From: Pseudomonas pisciculturae
GTDB lineage: Bacteria > Pseudomonadota > Gammaproteobacteria > Pseudomonadales > Pseudomonadaceae
Length of the DNA: 64,000 bases
Assembly (NCBI RefSeq): GCF_015461805.1
Contig: NZ_JACVZE010000005.1
Span: forward strand, 310,001-374,000
Direction: 5' to 3'
The stretch's first letter is position 1. Each line of letters begins with the position of its first letter. The position numbers were made by a program, and so were the translations under genes. The notes under the pieces are model-generated. The model did no database searches. It saw nothing but the letters and a program-made list of their open reading frames with translations, and had not been told where the DNA came from. Positions 34,153-42,220 of the stretch are shown here, one piece after another.

Positions 34153-34781
34153 TGAACACCGCTGAACAAGACAAGGTCATGCAGAACTTTCGTGCGATGG
34201 CCGACGCCATCGCCACGCTGTTCTTTCCCCACGCCGAAGCGGTGCTGCACGATCTGCGCTCGCAAAAAGTCGACTACATCGCCAACAACCTGTCCAAACG
34301 TGCAATTGGCGATGACTCGGCGTTGGAAGACATGCTCACCGACGACGTCAGCGACGTGAACATCGGCCCCTACGAAAAGCTCAACTGGGACGGCCAGAAG
34401 ATTCGCAGCCTGAGTACCGTGCTGCACGACCACAAGGGCCAGCGCCTGGCGGTGCTGTGCATCAATCTGAATATTTCATTGTTTGAAAACGCCAAGGCGG
34501 CGCTGGATTTGTTCCTGTCGCCGAGCAAATTGATCCCGCAGCCGGACTCGCTGTTTCGCGATGACTGGCAGGAGCGTATCAACACGTTCTTGCATGCGTG
34601 GATGCGGGAGCGGCAGCTGAGCCTAAACCTGCTGAACCGGGACCATAAACGCGAATTGGTGCTGGCGTTGCATGCCGAGGGGGCATTCAAGGGCAAGAGC
34701 GCGTCGAACTATGTGGCCAATGTGCTGGGTATGGGGCGGGCGACGGTCTACAAGCACCTCAAGGAATTGAAGGGGTCTTGA
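34152..34781 (+). CDS. dauR: YheO-type PAS/HTH regulator DauR
   Basis: A 209-aa regulator. An N-terminal PAS_6/YheO-like sensor (FFPHAEAVLHDL…LNWDGQKIRSLSTVLHD) is followed by a C-terminal helix-turn-helix (SASNYVANVLGMGRATVYKHLKEL). In P. aeruginosa DauR represses dauBAR and is relieved by 2-ketoarginine. ATG at 34152 shares one base with the dauA stop; a TTG codon directly before it is unlikely. Confidence 0.9.
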   Translation: MNTAEQDKVMQNFRAMADAIATLFFPHAEAVLHDLRSQKVDYIANNLSKRAIGDDSALEDMLTDDVSDVNIGPYEKLNWDGQKIRSLSTVLHDHKGQRLAVLCINLNISLFENAKAALDLFLSPSKLIPQPDSLFRDDWQERINTFLHAWMRERQLSLNLLNRDHKRELVLALHAEGAFKGKSASNYVANVLGMGRATVYKHLKELKGS

Positions 34782-34797
34782 TAACTCCGCGGTCAAA

Positions 34798-34884
34798 TGT
34801 GGGAGCTGGCTTGCCTGCGATGCAGACACCTCGGTGTATCAGGTCAACACCGTCGATGCCATCGCAGGCAAGCCAGCTCCCACA
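34798..34884. repeat. REPIN, GGAGCTGG type
   Basis: Inverted arms TGTGGGAGCTGGCTTGCCTG and CAGGCAAGCCAGCTCCCACA around a GGTGTA/GTCGAT interior. It separates the convergent dauR and binding-protein genes. Confidence 0.88.
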
Positions 34885-34922
34885 CTTGATTCGTGGCGCT
34901 TGAGCTTGCCTGTTCAGACCCC

Positions 34923-35699
34923 TTAATTGCCGTAGATATCAGCCTTGAAGTACTGCTGCGAAATCTTCTGGTACTCCCCGCTCGCGCGAATGCCGTCGAT
35001 GGCCGTGTTCAACTCGCTCACCAACGCCGCATTACCCTTGCGCACCGCAATCCCCGCGCCCTCGCCCACGTATTTCGGGTCTTTGAGCTCCGGCCCGACA
35101 AACGCATAACCCTTGCCCCGTGGCATTTGCAAAAAGTCATTGAGCGGGATGGTGTCGGCAAAGATCGCATCCAGCCGCCCGGCGGCCAAATCCATGTAGA
35201 TTTCTTCGTTATTGCTGTAGCGCTTGACGGTGATGCCCTTGGGCTCGAACACCTCGGTGGCGTAACGGTCGGTGGTGGTGGCGCGCTGCACGCCCACGGT
35301 CTTGCCCTTGAGGCTGGCGTACCCGTCATCTACCACCGCGCCGTCCTTCATCACCAGGCGCGAGGAGGTGAAGTAGTACTTGTGGGTGAAGTCCACCGAC
35401 TTCTTGCGGTCTTCGTTGATGGTCATGGATGACAAGGCCATGTCGATTTTCTTCACCTTGAGGGAAGGAATCAGACCATCGAACTCGCCTTCGACCCACA
35501 CGCACTTGACCTTCATCTGCGCACACAGCGCATTGCCGATGTCGTAGTCAAAGCCGACGATCTTGCCTTCTTCGGTCTTGGATGCGAACGGCGGGTACGC
35601 CGCCTCGATGCCGATGCGCAGGGTCTTCTCGGCGGCCAGCAACGGGCCGGCGGCGATCAGGCCAAGCGTCAGGGCGGTGATGAGGGGGAGTTTCTTCAT
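34923..35699 (-). CDS. Cationic amino acid ABC transporter substrate-binding protein
   Basis: A 258-aa periplasmic binding protein of the HisJ/ArgT family. Signal peptide MKKLPLITALTLGLIAAGPLLAA; the mature protein has LRIGIEAAYPPFASK, VGFDYDIGNALCAQM and LSSMTINEDRKKSVDFT. The corresponding position next to dauBAR in P. aeruginosa also holds such a gene, so arginine or ornithine is a reasonable ligand. Its permease and ATPase are not nearby. A TGTCCATA-like palindrome about 75 nt upstream links it to dauB control. Confidence 0.9.
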   Translation of the reverse strand: MKKLPLITALTLGLIAAGPLLAAEKTLRIGIEAAYPPFASKTEEGKIVGFDYDIGNALCAQMKVKCVWVEGEFDGLIPSLKVKKIDMALSSMTINEDRKKSVDFTHKYYFTSSRLVMKDGAVVDDGYASLKGKTVGVQRATTTDRYATEVFEPKGITVKRYSNNEEIYMDLAAGRLDAIFADTIPLNDFLQMPRGKGYAFVGPELKDPKYVGEGAGIAVRKGNAALVSELNTAIDGIRASGEYQKISQQYFKADIYGN

Positions 35700-35771
35700 G
35701 GGGGGATCTCGCAAGTTGTTGTTGGTTTGGCAAGAGTGAAGAAAAAGACGCAGCTGTATTTTGTACTTATA

Positions 35772-35786
35772 ATTCCATACTGGACT
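35772..35786. promoter_or_regulatory. TGTCCATA-type palindrome upstream of the binding-protein gene
   Basis: ATTCCATACTGGACT agrees with TGTCCATAATGGACA at 11 of 15 positions, with the central TCCATA-TGGAC symmetry retained. It is upstream of the minus-strand binding-protein gene. Confidence 0.4.
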
Positions 35787-35801
35787 TTTACGTATTCCCC
35801 G

Positions 35802-36824
35802 TCAATCACAGTTGTAGCGCGTGTGCACCAGCACCCGCGTAAAGGGCGGTGCCGCCTTGGCGCCCTCCCGTGCGCCGCGAATCCAGCGCACTGCGGCCGC
35901 CATCTCACCGACAAAATCGTGCGACACCACGTAGTCCATCACCCCCGACTCCAGCATGCTGCGGGTGTGCACGGTCAATTCATGCCCAACAAACACCGGG
36001 CGTTGTTCGGCATCGAGGGTGCCAATGGCCTGGGCCACGCCCCGGTTAGCGCCGGCCACGTTGTAGATGGCCGCCGGGTAGTCGTGTTTGGAGAAGTAGC
36101 GCATCAACTGCTCGGCCGTGGTTTCGGGACTGTCGTCGGACATCATCCGCTCATCGATTTTCAAGTGAGGGAACTCCGCTCGCAGTACTCGTCGAAAACC
36201 CATTTCACGCTCTTGCTGGCAGCGAAATGCCATGCTGGTGACCAGCAAAATCTTGGCCTTCTGCCGCGCCAGTGCATTGCCGATCAACAGCCCCGCGACG
36301 CTGCCGGCGGCGTACTGATCGTTGCCTACATAGGCGCTGCGCCCGGAGTTGGGCAGGTCGGTGGTCAGGCACACCACCGGTATGCCTTGGCGGCACAAGG
36401 CGCGGATCGCCCGGTTGATCGCAGGGTGCTCCCGGGACACCACAATCACGCCGTCCGCCGAGGCGCCATCGGCCTGCACCCGGTCGGCAAACGCTGCCGG
36501 GTCGACCTGGTTGGTGGGCTCGTAGTGACCGTGCACGACCACACCGGGGGTGGTGCTATTGATCACCCCCTCCGCTGCCGCCAAGGTGGCGTTGAACGTC
36601 TCTCCCGAATCGCAGAACAACTTGATGTGCAGGGTCGCCGTGCCGTTAGCCAGGTCCTGCTTGAGCTTATCCAGTGCGGCCAGCACTTTGAGACGAGTGT
36701 TTTCGCGCACGTTCGAGCGGTTGTTGAGCACCCGGTCCACGGTGGCGACGCCCACCCTGGCGACCTTGGCGATCTGCTCGACGGTGGGGCCTTTCCAGGC
36801 TTGCGCGGCGGTTTTCGGCGACAT
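35802..36824 (-). CDS. LacI-family transcriptional regulator
   Basis: A 340-aa LacI/GalR regulator. The helix-turn-helix is at residues about 14-35 (TVEQIAKVARVGVATVDRVL), followed by a sugar-binding periplasmic-protein-like domain (GVIVVSREHPAINRAI, VCLTTDLPNSGRSAYVGNDQ). ATG at 36824 follows AAGGACACGCCTTTC. It is divergent from the isomerase gene at 37024 and probably regulates it. An inverted repeat TTTGAT-N9-ATCAAA at 36906-36926 lies between them. Confidence 0.9.
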   Translation of the reverse strand: MSPKTAAQAWKGPTVEQIAKVARVGVATVDRVLNNRSNVRENTRLKVLAALDKLKQDLANGTATLHIKLFCDSGETFNATLAAAEGVINSTTPGVVVHGHYEPTNQVDPAAFADRVQADGASADGVIVVSREHPAINRAIRALCRQGIPVVCLTTDLPNSGRSAYVGNDQYAAGSVAGLLIGNALARQKAKILLVTSMAFRCQQEREMGFRRVLRAEFPHLKIDERMMSDDSPETTAEQLMRYFSKHDYPAAIYNVAGANRGVAQAIGTLDAEQRPVFVGHELTVHTRSMLESGVMDYVVSHDFVGEMAAAVRWIRGAREGAKAAPPFTRVLVHTRYNCD

Positions 36825-37023
36825 GAAAGGCGTGTCCTTATTGATTGAAATACCATCAGTTATAAACCGTAAGCCCCAATTCCATGAATAATTTTGGCTG
36901 ATGAATTTGATGTATTTCCTATCAAAGTTACCCCATGCTCGTCCTTGAACCCAGTGTCTGCGCTGCCAATAATCCCCCCATAACAACCACAACAACTCGT
37001 CTGGATCACCAAGGATCGTCTCT

Positions 37024-37983
37024 ATGAAGCTGGGATTTGTCACCGATACCCTGGGCAACCTGCCTTTGAGCGATGTGCTCAAGCACGCTGAACGCATGGG
37101 CCTGTCAGGCCTGGAAGTGAACACCGGCGGCTGGTCCACCGCGCCGCACTTCAACCTCAAGCAGATGCTCGAAAGCAATGCCGCACGCCGGGATTTCACC
37201 CGCAGTTTCGAGCAGCACAACCTGGAAATCATCGCCCTCAACGCCAACGGCAACCCGTTGCACCCCACCCAGCCGGAGCAGGCTCAGTGCCTCAAGGACA
37301 CGATCCGCCTGGCCGGTGAGCTGGGAATCAAAACCGTGTGCACCATGTCTGGCTTGCCCGAAGGCCAGGCCGGCGACCGCATGCCCAACTGGGTGGTCGC
37401 CTCTTGGCCGCCAGAAACCCAGACCATCCTGCGCTATCAATGGGAAGAACGCCTGCTGCCGTTCTGGAGCGAAATCGCCGACCTCGCCAAGGCCAACGGC
37501 GTAGAACGCATCGCCCTGGAACTGCACGGCAGCCAGTGCGTGTACAACGTGCGCTCGCTGCTCAAGCTGCGTGACGCCATCGGCCCGGTGATCGGCGCCA
37601 ACCTCGACCCGTCCCACCTGTTCTGGATGGGCGCCGACCCGCTGGCCGCCGCCGACGCTCTGGGCGATGCGCTGTACCACGTGCACGCCAAGGACACGAT
37701 GCTCAATGCGCCGGTGCAGGCGGTGGATTCGTTGCTGGAAAACGGCTCACTGATGGAGGTGTCGGCGCGCAGTTGGTCGTACATCACCCTCGGTTTCGGC
37801 CATGGCGAAGAGTGGTGGCGCCAGTTCTGCTACCGCCTGAAAATGGCCGGCTACGACGGCTGGCTGTCTATCGAGCACGAAGATGTGCTGCTCAACAGCC
37901 TCGAAGGCCTGGAAAAATCCGTGGCCTTGCTCAAAGGCGTGATGCCGGTTGCAGCCAGCGACTTCAAGCCCCAGGCCATCTGA
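37024..37983 (+). CDS. Sugar phosphate isomerase/epimerase (AP endonuclease 2-like TIM barrel)
   Basis: A 319-aa protein of the xylose-isomerase-like TIM-barrel superfamily (MKLGFVTDTLGNLPLSDVLKHAERMGLSGLEV…, GVERIALELHGSQCVYN, IGANLDPSHLFWMG, LYHVHAKDT, WLSIEHEDVLL). Metal-binding Glu/Asp/His positions appear intact. Such enzymes act on inositol derivatives or keto sugars; no oxidoreductase or transporter partner is adjacent, so the substrate is open. The divergent LacI regulator suggests sugar induction. Confidence 0.88.
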   Translation: MKLGFVTDTLGNLPLSDVLKHAERMGLSGLEVNTGGWSTAPHFNLKQMLESNAARRDFTRSFEQHNLEIIALNANGNPLHPTQPEQAQCLKDTIRLAGELGIKTVCTMSGLPEGQAGDRMPNWVVASWPPETQTILRYQWEERLLPFWSEIADLAKANGVERIALELHGSQCVYNVRSLLKLRDAIGPVIGANLDPSHLFWMGADPLAAADALGDALYHVHAKDTMLNAPVQAVDSLLENGSLMEVSARSWSYITLGFGHGEEWWRQFCYRLKMAGYDGWLSIEHEDVLLNSLEGLEKSVALLKGVMPVAASDFKPQAI

Positions 37984-37993
37984 CCGGCCGCCT

Positions 37994-38028
37994 GCGGCGT
38001 GATGGCGAAAAAAGCCATCACGCCGCTA
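37994..38028 (+). terminator. Terminator after the isomerase gene
   Basis: GCGGCGTGATGGC (37994-38006) pairs perfectly with GCCATCACGCCGC (38014-38026) around an A-rich loop. It directly precedes the Fur-box-like promoter of the FecI-type sigma factor. Confidence 0.8.
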
Positions 38029-38029
38029 T

Positions 38030-38049
38030 TAACAATCATTCTCGTTTGT
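38030..38049 (+). promoter_or_regulatory. Fur-box-like sequence upstream of the FecI-type sigma gene
   Basis: TAACAATCATTCTCGTTTGT resembles the Pseudomonas Fur-box variants of the AATAATCATTCTCATTT kind. Iron repression of a fecI-type gene is the expected arrangement. Confidence 0.55.
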
Positions 38050-38091
38050 TATATTGCGCCGCGCTTGCTTCCATGGCTGTCAGGTAGCTTT

Positions 38092-38589
38092 ATGTCCGGC
38101 TCAGATCTCAAGGCGCTTTATCTCGCCCATCGCGGTGAAATCCAGGCTTACCTGGACCGCCGTCTACGCTGCAAGGAAACCGCAGCCGACCTGACGCAGG
38201 ACGCGTTCATCCGCCTATCGGAGCAGATGGGCCGCACCCGCATCGAAAATTTCCGCGCCTATTTGTTCTCTGCCGCACGCAACCTGTTCATCGACCACAC
38301 CCGCCGCCAGGAACACCGCAAGGGCGAGCCGCTGGACCAACAAGAACCCGGCACACTCGAACAACCCAGCCCCACCCTGGAGCAAGCCGCCATTGCCAAC
38401 CAGCAATTGGCAACCCTCAACGACGTGCTGCACACCATGCCCGAGCCCTGCCGCGACGTGTTTTTGCTGGTGCGGGTCGAGGGCCTCACCTACGTCGAGA
38501 TCGGCGAACGCCTGGGGATTTCCCCCAAAACCGCCTACAGCCGCATGGTGCGCGCGCTGGACTTGTTGAAGCTGGGCATGCCCGAGTGA
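38092..38589 (+). CDS. FecI-type ECF sigma factor (iron starvation)
   Basis: A 165-aa extracytoplasmic-function sigma factor with sigma70 region 2 (IQAYLDRRLRCKETAADLTQDAFIRL…RAYLFSAARNLFIDH) and region 4 (VEGLTYVEIGERLGISPKTAYSRMVRALD). It should direct transcription of the TonB receptor gene at 39692 once released by the FecR-like protein next door. ATG at 38092 follows AGGTAGCTTT. A Fur-box-like site lies upstream. Confidence 0.93.
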   Translation: MSGSDLKALYLAHRGEIQAYLDRRLRCKETAADLTQDAFIRLSEQMGRTRIENFRAYLFSAARNLFIDHTRRQEHRKGEPLDQQEPGTLEQPSPTLEQAAIANQQLATLNDVLHTMPEPCRDVFLLVRVEGLTYVEIGERLGISPKTAYSRMVRALDLLKLGMPE

Positions 38590-38642
38590 ACGCCTTCACT
38601 TATACTCGCCGCCTGACTGGTTTTTGTTGAATTGATTAGCCC

Positions 38643-39602
38643 ATGAGTGTTGAACCGCCGCGCCTGCTCCCGCCCCTCGCCCGCCCCGATGACGCCAGTC
38701 ACCAGGCCAGCGAGTGGTTTGCCTTGCTCCAGGCAGGCTCGCCAACCCTGGCCGAGCGCGATGAGTTGGCGCGCTGGCTGGCTGCCGACCCGCGCAATGC
38801 CCAGGCCTATGCCCACCTGGAGAAGGTATGGGCGGCGACTGCGCTACTGGCACCGCCCAAGGTTCAAGCACCTCAGCTGTCTCGACGCCGCTTTGTCGGC
38901 TTGGCCGTCGCCGCCAGTGTCGCAGTCGTTGCCACCAGCACTTGCACCCTGTGGCTCAAGGGCGTCAGCTCGCCCTTTGCCGATGTGCGCACCGCCGTGG
39001 GCGAACGCCGCAGCGTGCAATTGCCCGACGGCTCGACGGTGGAACTGGCCGGCAATACCGCACTCAACCTGAATTTTTCCACCACCCAACGCTCGGTGGA
39101 ACTGCTGCAAGGCGAAGCGTTTTTCACGGTGCGGCCTAAAGCCGCTGGTGAGTTTTCAGTACAGACCCAAGCCGGTCGCGTGCTGACGCCCGAGGCCGAC
39201 TTCTGCCTGTCCTGTGACGGTGCCAACGCGCAGTTGAGCGTGAGCCGCAACACAGTTCGCGTGATCACCCCCAACCAACAGACCGACCTGGGCGAAGGCC
39301 TCTCGCTGCGTTTCAGCGCCACCCAGACCGGCGCCATCCAACGCGCCGAACTGGAACAGGTATTGGCCTGGCGCAACGGCCGCCTGGTGTTCTTCGACAC
39401 ACCGCTGCTGACCGTGGTCAACCAGTTGCAACGCTGGCGCGAAGGCAAGATCTTCATCCCCGACCAACAACTGGCGGCGCGCCGGGTCAGTTTGATCCTC
39501 AATCTAAACCGCCCGGACCAGATGCTCGACGTGCTGTCCAAAGCCCTGGCCGTGCGCATGACCCGCTACACCGACCTGATTACCCTGATCCAACCGGCCT
39601 AA
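38643..39602 (+). CDS. FecR-type anti-sigma/sigma regulator
   Basis: A 319-aa inner-membrane regulator. The N-terminal cytoplasmic part carries ASEWFALLQAGSP…AWLAADPRNAQAYAHLEKVW (DUF4880-like), a single membrane helix lies near residues 85-105, and the periplasmic FecR domain follows (VGERRSVQLPDGSTVELAGNTAL). The C-terminal stretch (RMTRYTDLITLIQP) resembles a secretin/TonB short-N-terminal (STN) type fold that contacts the receptor signalling domain. It sits between the sigma factor and the receptor. Confidence 0.92.
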   Translation: MSVEPPRLLPPLARPDDASHQASEWFALLQAGSPTLAERDELARWLAADPRNAQAYAHLEKVWAATALLAPPKVQAPQLSRRRFVGLAVAASVAVVATSTCTLWLKGVSSPFADVRTAVGERRSVQLPDGSTVELAGNTALNLNFSTTQRSVELLQGEAFFTVRPKAAGEFSVQTQAGRVLTPEADFCLSCDGANAQLSVSRNTVRVITPNQQTDLGEGLSLRFSATQTGAIQRAELEQVLAWRNGRLVFFDTPLLTVVNQLQRWREGKIFIPDQQLAARRVSLILNLNRPDQMLDVLSKALAVRMTRYTDLITLIQPA

Positions 39603-39691
39603 TCGCAAATAATTCACATCGCCATCAGGTATCGCCGAGTTTCATCCGTCCTAGAGGGATTGATAGCGCGACCTCATAGGGAACCACCTGA

Positions 39692-42076
39692 ATGGCAAAG
39701 CAACCACAACCCACCGCACACTGGCGCGCCGCCGCCCTCGCCTGCACCTTGCTCATGGGCGCAGCCCCGGTGTACGCGGCGCCTGCTCCCGGCGCCTCGG
39801 TGGGTAAGCTGTCGCTGAACATCCCGGCGCAACAACTACGCCAGGCGCTGCTGGTGTTCAGCCAGCAATCCGGGCAGAACGTGCTGCTGGACGGCAACCT
39901 CGACAGCGCCCTGCGCAGCTCGGCAGTGGTGGGGGTGTACTCGCCGGAACAGGCCCTGGCTGAATTGCTCAAAGGCAGCGGCTACAGCTTTGCGCGCACT
40001 GATGCGGTCACCGTGTATTTGGTACCGCTGCCCCAACAGGCTGAAGGCATGACCCTACCGGCCATCCACGTTCAGGACTACGCAGGGCAAGACGGCGGCC
40101 AAAGCGTTGGTTACCTGGGCAAGCCAAAATCCACCACCACCAAGCTCGGCCTCACCGACAAGCAAACCCCGCAGGCCGTCACCGTGGTGACCCGTGAGCA
40201 ACTGGACGACTTCAAGCTCAACAGCGTCAAAGAAGCCCTGCGCAGCGCGCCCTCGGTCACCGTCGAACAATTCGAAACCGACCGTACCGCCTTCACCTCC
40301 CGTGGTTTCAAGATCGAAAACTTCGAGTTCGACGGCATGGGCCTGCCCTTCTCCGGCGGTGTGCTGGTGGGCGAGCAAGACATGACCGAGTTCGAACAGG
40401 TCGATGTACTGCACGGTGCCAACGGTTTGATGAGCGGCGCGGGCGACCCATCCGCCACCGTCAACCTGGTGCGCAAGCGCCCCACCGACACCTTCCAGGC
40501 CCACATCGATGCCAGCGGCGGCTCCTGGGACAACCGGCGCCTGGCTCTGGACGTATCCGGCCCGCTGACCGACAGCGGCAACGTGCGCGGGCGCTTTATC
40601 ACCTCCCACGACAAGGGCAATTCCTACCTCGATCACTACAGCCACGAAGTCAACGTGATGGCGGGGTTGCTGGCCTTCGACCTGTCCGATGCCGACACCC
40701 TGACCGTGGGCTTTTCCCAGCAGGACAGCTATTCCAACGGCAGCACCTGGGGCGGCCTGCCGATTGCCGACTACTTGGGAAACCGCATCCACTACAGCAG
40801 CCGCAGCAGCAGCGTGGGCCAGCCGTGGACCTACTGGAATATCCAGACCCAGCGCGCCTTCGCCGAGCTGGTCCACGCCTTCGACAATGGCTGGACCAGC
40901 ACCCTCACCGTGTCCGGCATGAGCCAGCACTCCGACACCAAAATGCTCTACGCCATCCCGATCACCGCCGACACGGTCGCCGCATATATCAACCGCACCA
41001 CCAGCACCGAACATCAGGTGGCGGCCGAGGGGCAGCTGTCCGGGCCGTTCAACTTGCTGGGCCGCGAACATGAACTGACCCTTGGCGCCAACTACGGCCG
41101 CCTGCACCACACCGAGCGCGGTCACTACCGCACCTCGTCGGGTAATCAAGTGGAAAACCTGGAGGACGTGCTGGCCGGCAACGTGGTGGAGCCGGCGATG
41201 AACTACACCGACGACCTCAACACCCAGCTGTTCACCGACCGCCAGAAAAGCCTGTTTGCCGGTGCGCGCTTCAGCCTCACCGAAGACCTGCACTGGATCG
41301 CCGGTGCGCGCATGCTCAGCGCCGATGGCGACGGCATGGGCTACGGCTCGCCCCACAACACCCGGGTACATGGCAAAGTCACGCCGTACACGGGCCTGGT
41401 CTATGAACTGACGCCACAGTGGAGCCTCTACACCAGCTGGACCGAGATCTTCAAACCCCAATACCTGCGCAGCACTGCCGGCGGCATTATCGAGCCGCTG
41501 GAAGGCAAAAGCATGGAAGTCGGCGTGAAGGGTCGGCTGCTGGATGAGCGCCTGGGCGTCACCGCCGCCGTGTTCAAGACCGAGCAGCAGAACGTCGCCG
41601 AGGCCACCGGGGCCATCGTCAACGGCCAATACGTGTATCGCGGCGTGGACTACAAGAGCCGTGGCGTGGAGCTGGAAGCCAACGGTGAAATCCTGCCCGG
41701 CCTGTCCCTGGCCGGCGGCTACACCTACGTGCACATCGAAGACAACAACGGCGAAAAAGCCCGCCAGTACGTGCCCACTCACAGCGTGCGCGGCAGCCTG
41801 ACCTATCGCCTGCCCGGCGTGCCCCAGGCCAAGATCGGCAGCCGCGTGCAATGGCAAAGCCACACCGAGGTCGACAGCAACAGCCGCGTGTACCAGAGCG
41901 CCTATGCCCTGGTGGACCTGATGGGCAGCTACGACTTCGACGAGCACTGGAGCACCTCGCTGAACCTGAACAACGTCACCGACCAGAAGTACCTGCTGTC
42001 GCTGTACCAGGCCGCCGGTTCCACCAACTATGGCGCGCCGCGCAACCTCACCGCGTCGGTGACCTGGAAATACTGA
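39692..42076 (+). CDS. TonB-dependent siderophore receptor with signalling domain
   Basis: A 794-aa outer-membrane transducer. Signal peptide residues about 1-30, STN signalling domain about 40-115 (LSLNIPAQQLRQALLVFSQQSGQNVL), plug about 150-260 (GLTDKQTPQAVTVVTREQL, GFKIENFEFDGMGLPFSGG), then a beta barrel ending NLTASVTWKY. The STN domain means it reports ligand binding to the FecR-like protein upstream. The siderophore cannot be inferred; the barrel is of the FpvA/FoxA/FiuA class. Confidence 0.94.
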   Translation: MAKQPQPTAHWRAAALACTLLMGAAPVYAAPAPGASVGKLSLNIPAQQLRQALLVFSQQSGQNVLLDGNLDSALRSSAVVGVYSPEQALAELLKGSGYSFARTDAVTVYLVPLPQQAEGMTLPAIHVQDYAGQDGGQSVGYLGKPKSTTTKLGLTDKQTPQAVTVVTREQLDDFKLNSVKEALRSAPSVTVEQFETDRTAFTSRGFKIENFEFDGMGLPFSGGVLVGEQDMTEFEQVDVLHGANGLMSGAGDPSATVNLVRKRPTDTFQAHIDASGGSWDNRRLALDVSGPLTDSGNVRGRFITSHDKGNSYLDHYSHEVNVMAGLLAFDLSDADTLTVGFSQQDSYSNGSTWGGLPIADYLGNRIHYSSRSSSVGQPWTYWNIQTQRAFAELVHAFDNGWTSTLTVSGMSQHSDTKMLYAIPITADTVAAYINRTTSTEHQVAAEGQLSGPFNLLGREHELTLGANYGRLHHTERGHYRTSSGNQVENLEDVLAGNVVEPAMNYTDDLNTQLFTDRQKSLFAGARFSLTEDLHWIAGARMLSADGDGMGYGSPHNTRVHGKVTPYTGLVYELTPQWSLYTSWTEIFKPQYLRSTAGGIIEPLEGKSMEVGVKGRLLDERLGVTAAVFKTEQQNVAEATGAIVNGQYVYRGVDYKSRGVELEANGEILPGLSLAGGYTYVHIEDNNGEKARQYVPTHSVRGSLTYRLPGVPQAKIGSRVQWQSHTEVDSNSRVYQSAYALVDLMGSYDFDEHWSTSLNLNNVTDQKYLLSLYQAAGSTNYGAPRNLTASVTWKY

Positions 42077-42220
42077 GCATGAGTTTTTTGCACAAGCCAT
42101 CGGTGTTTCTGCGGGTTCATCTCTAGATTTATGCGTGCCTATACTCGGTTCAGCCACCCGGCTGAGCCGGGGGGCAGTCGCTACAACAAGTCCCTATAAC
42201 AATAATCAAGGACACCGACC

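Noticed and set aside
36906..36926. TTTGAT-N9-ATCAAA inverted repeat as the LacI-family operator
   Set aside because: LacI-type operators normally have a central CG and closer half-sites; this is a short AT-rich repeat found once, so I mention it only in the gene entry.
40055..42157. Open frame of 700 codons on the minus strand antisense to the TonB receptor
   Set aside because: The plus-strand frame encodes a complete STN-plug-barrel receptor with signal peptide; the antisense frame has no family features or ribosome binding site.
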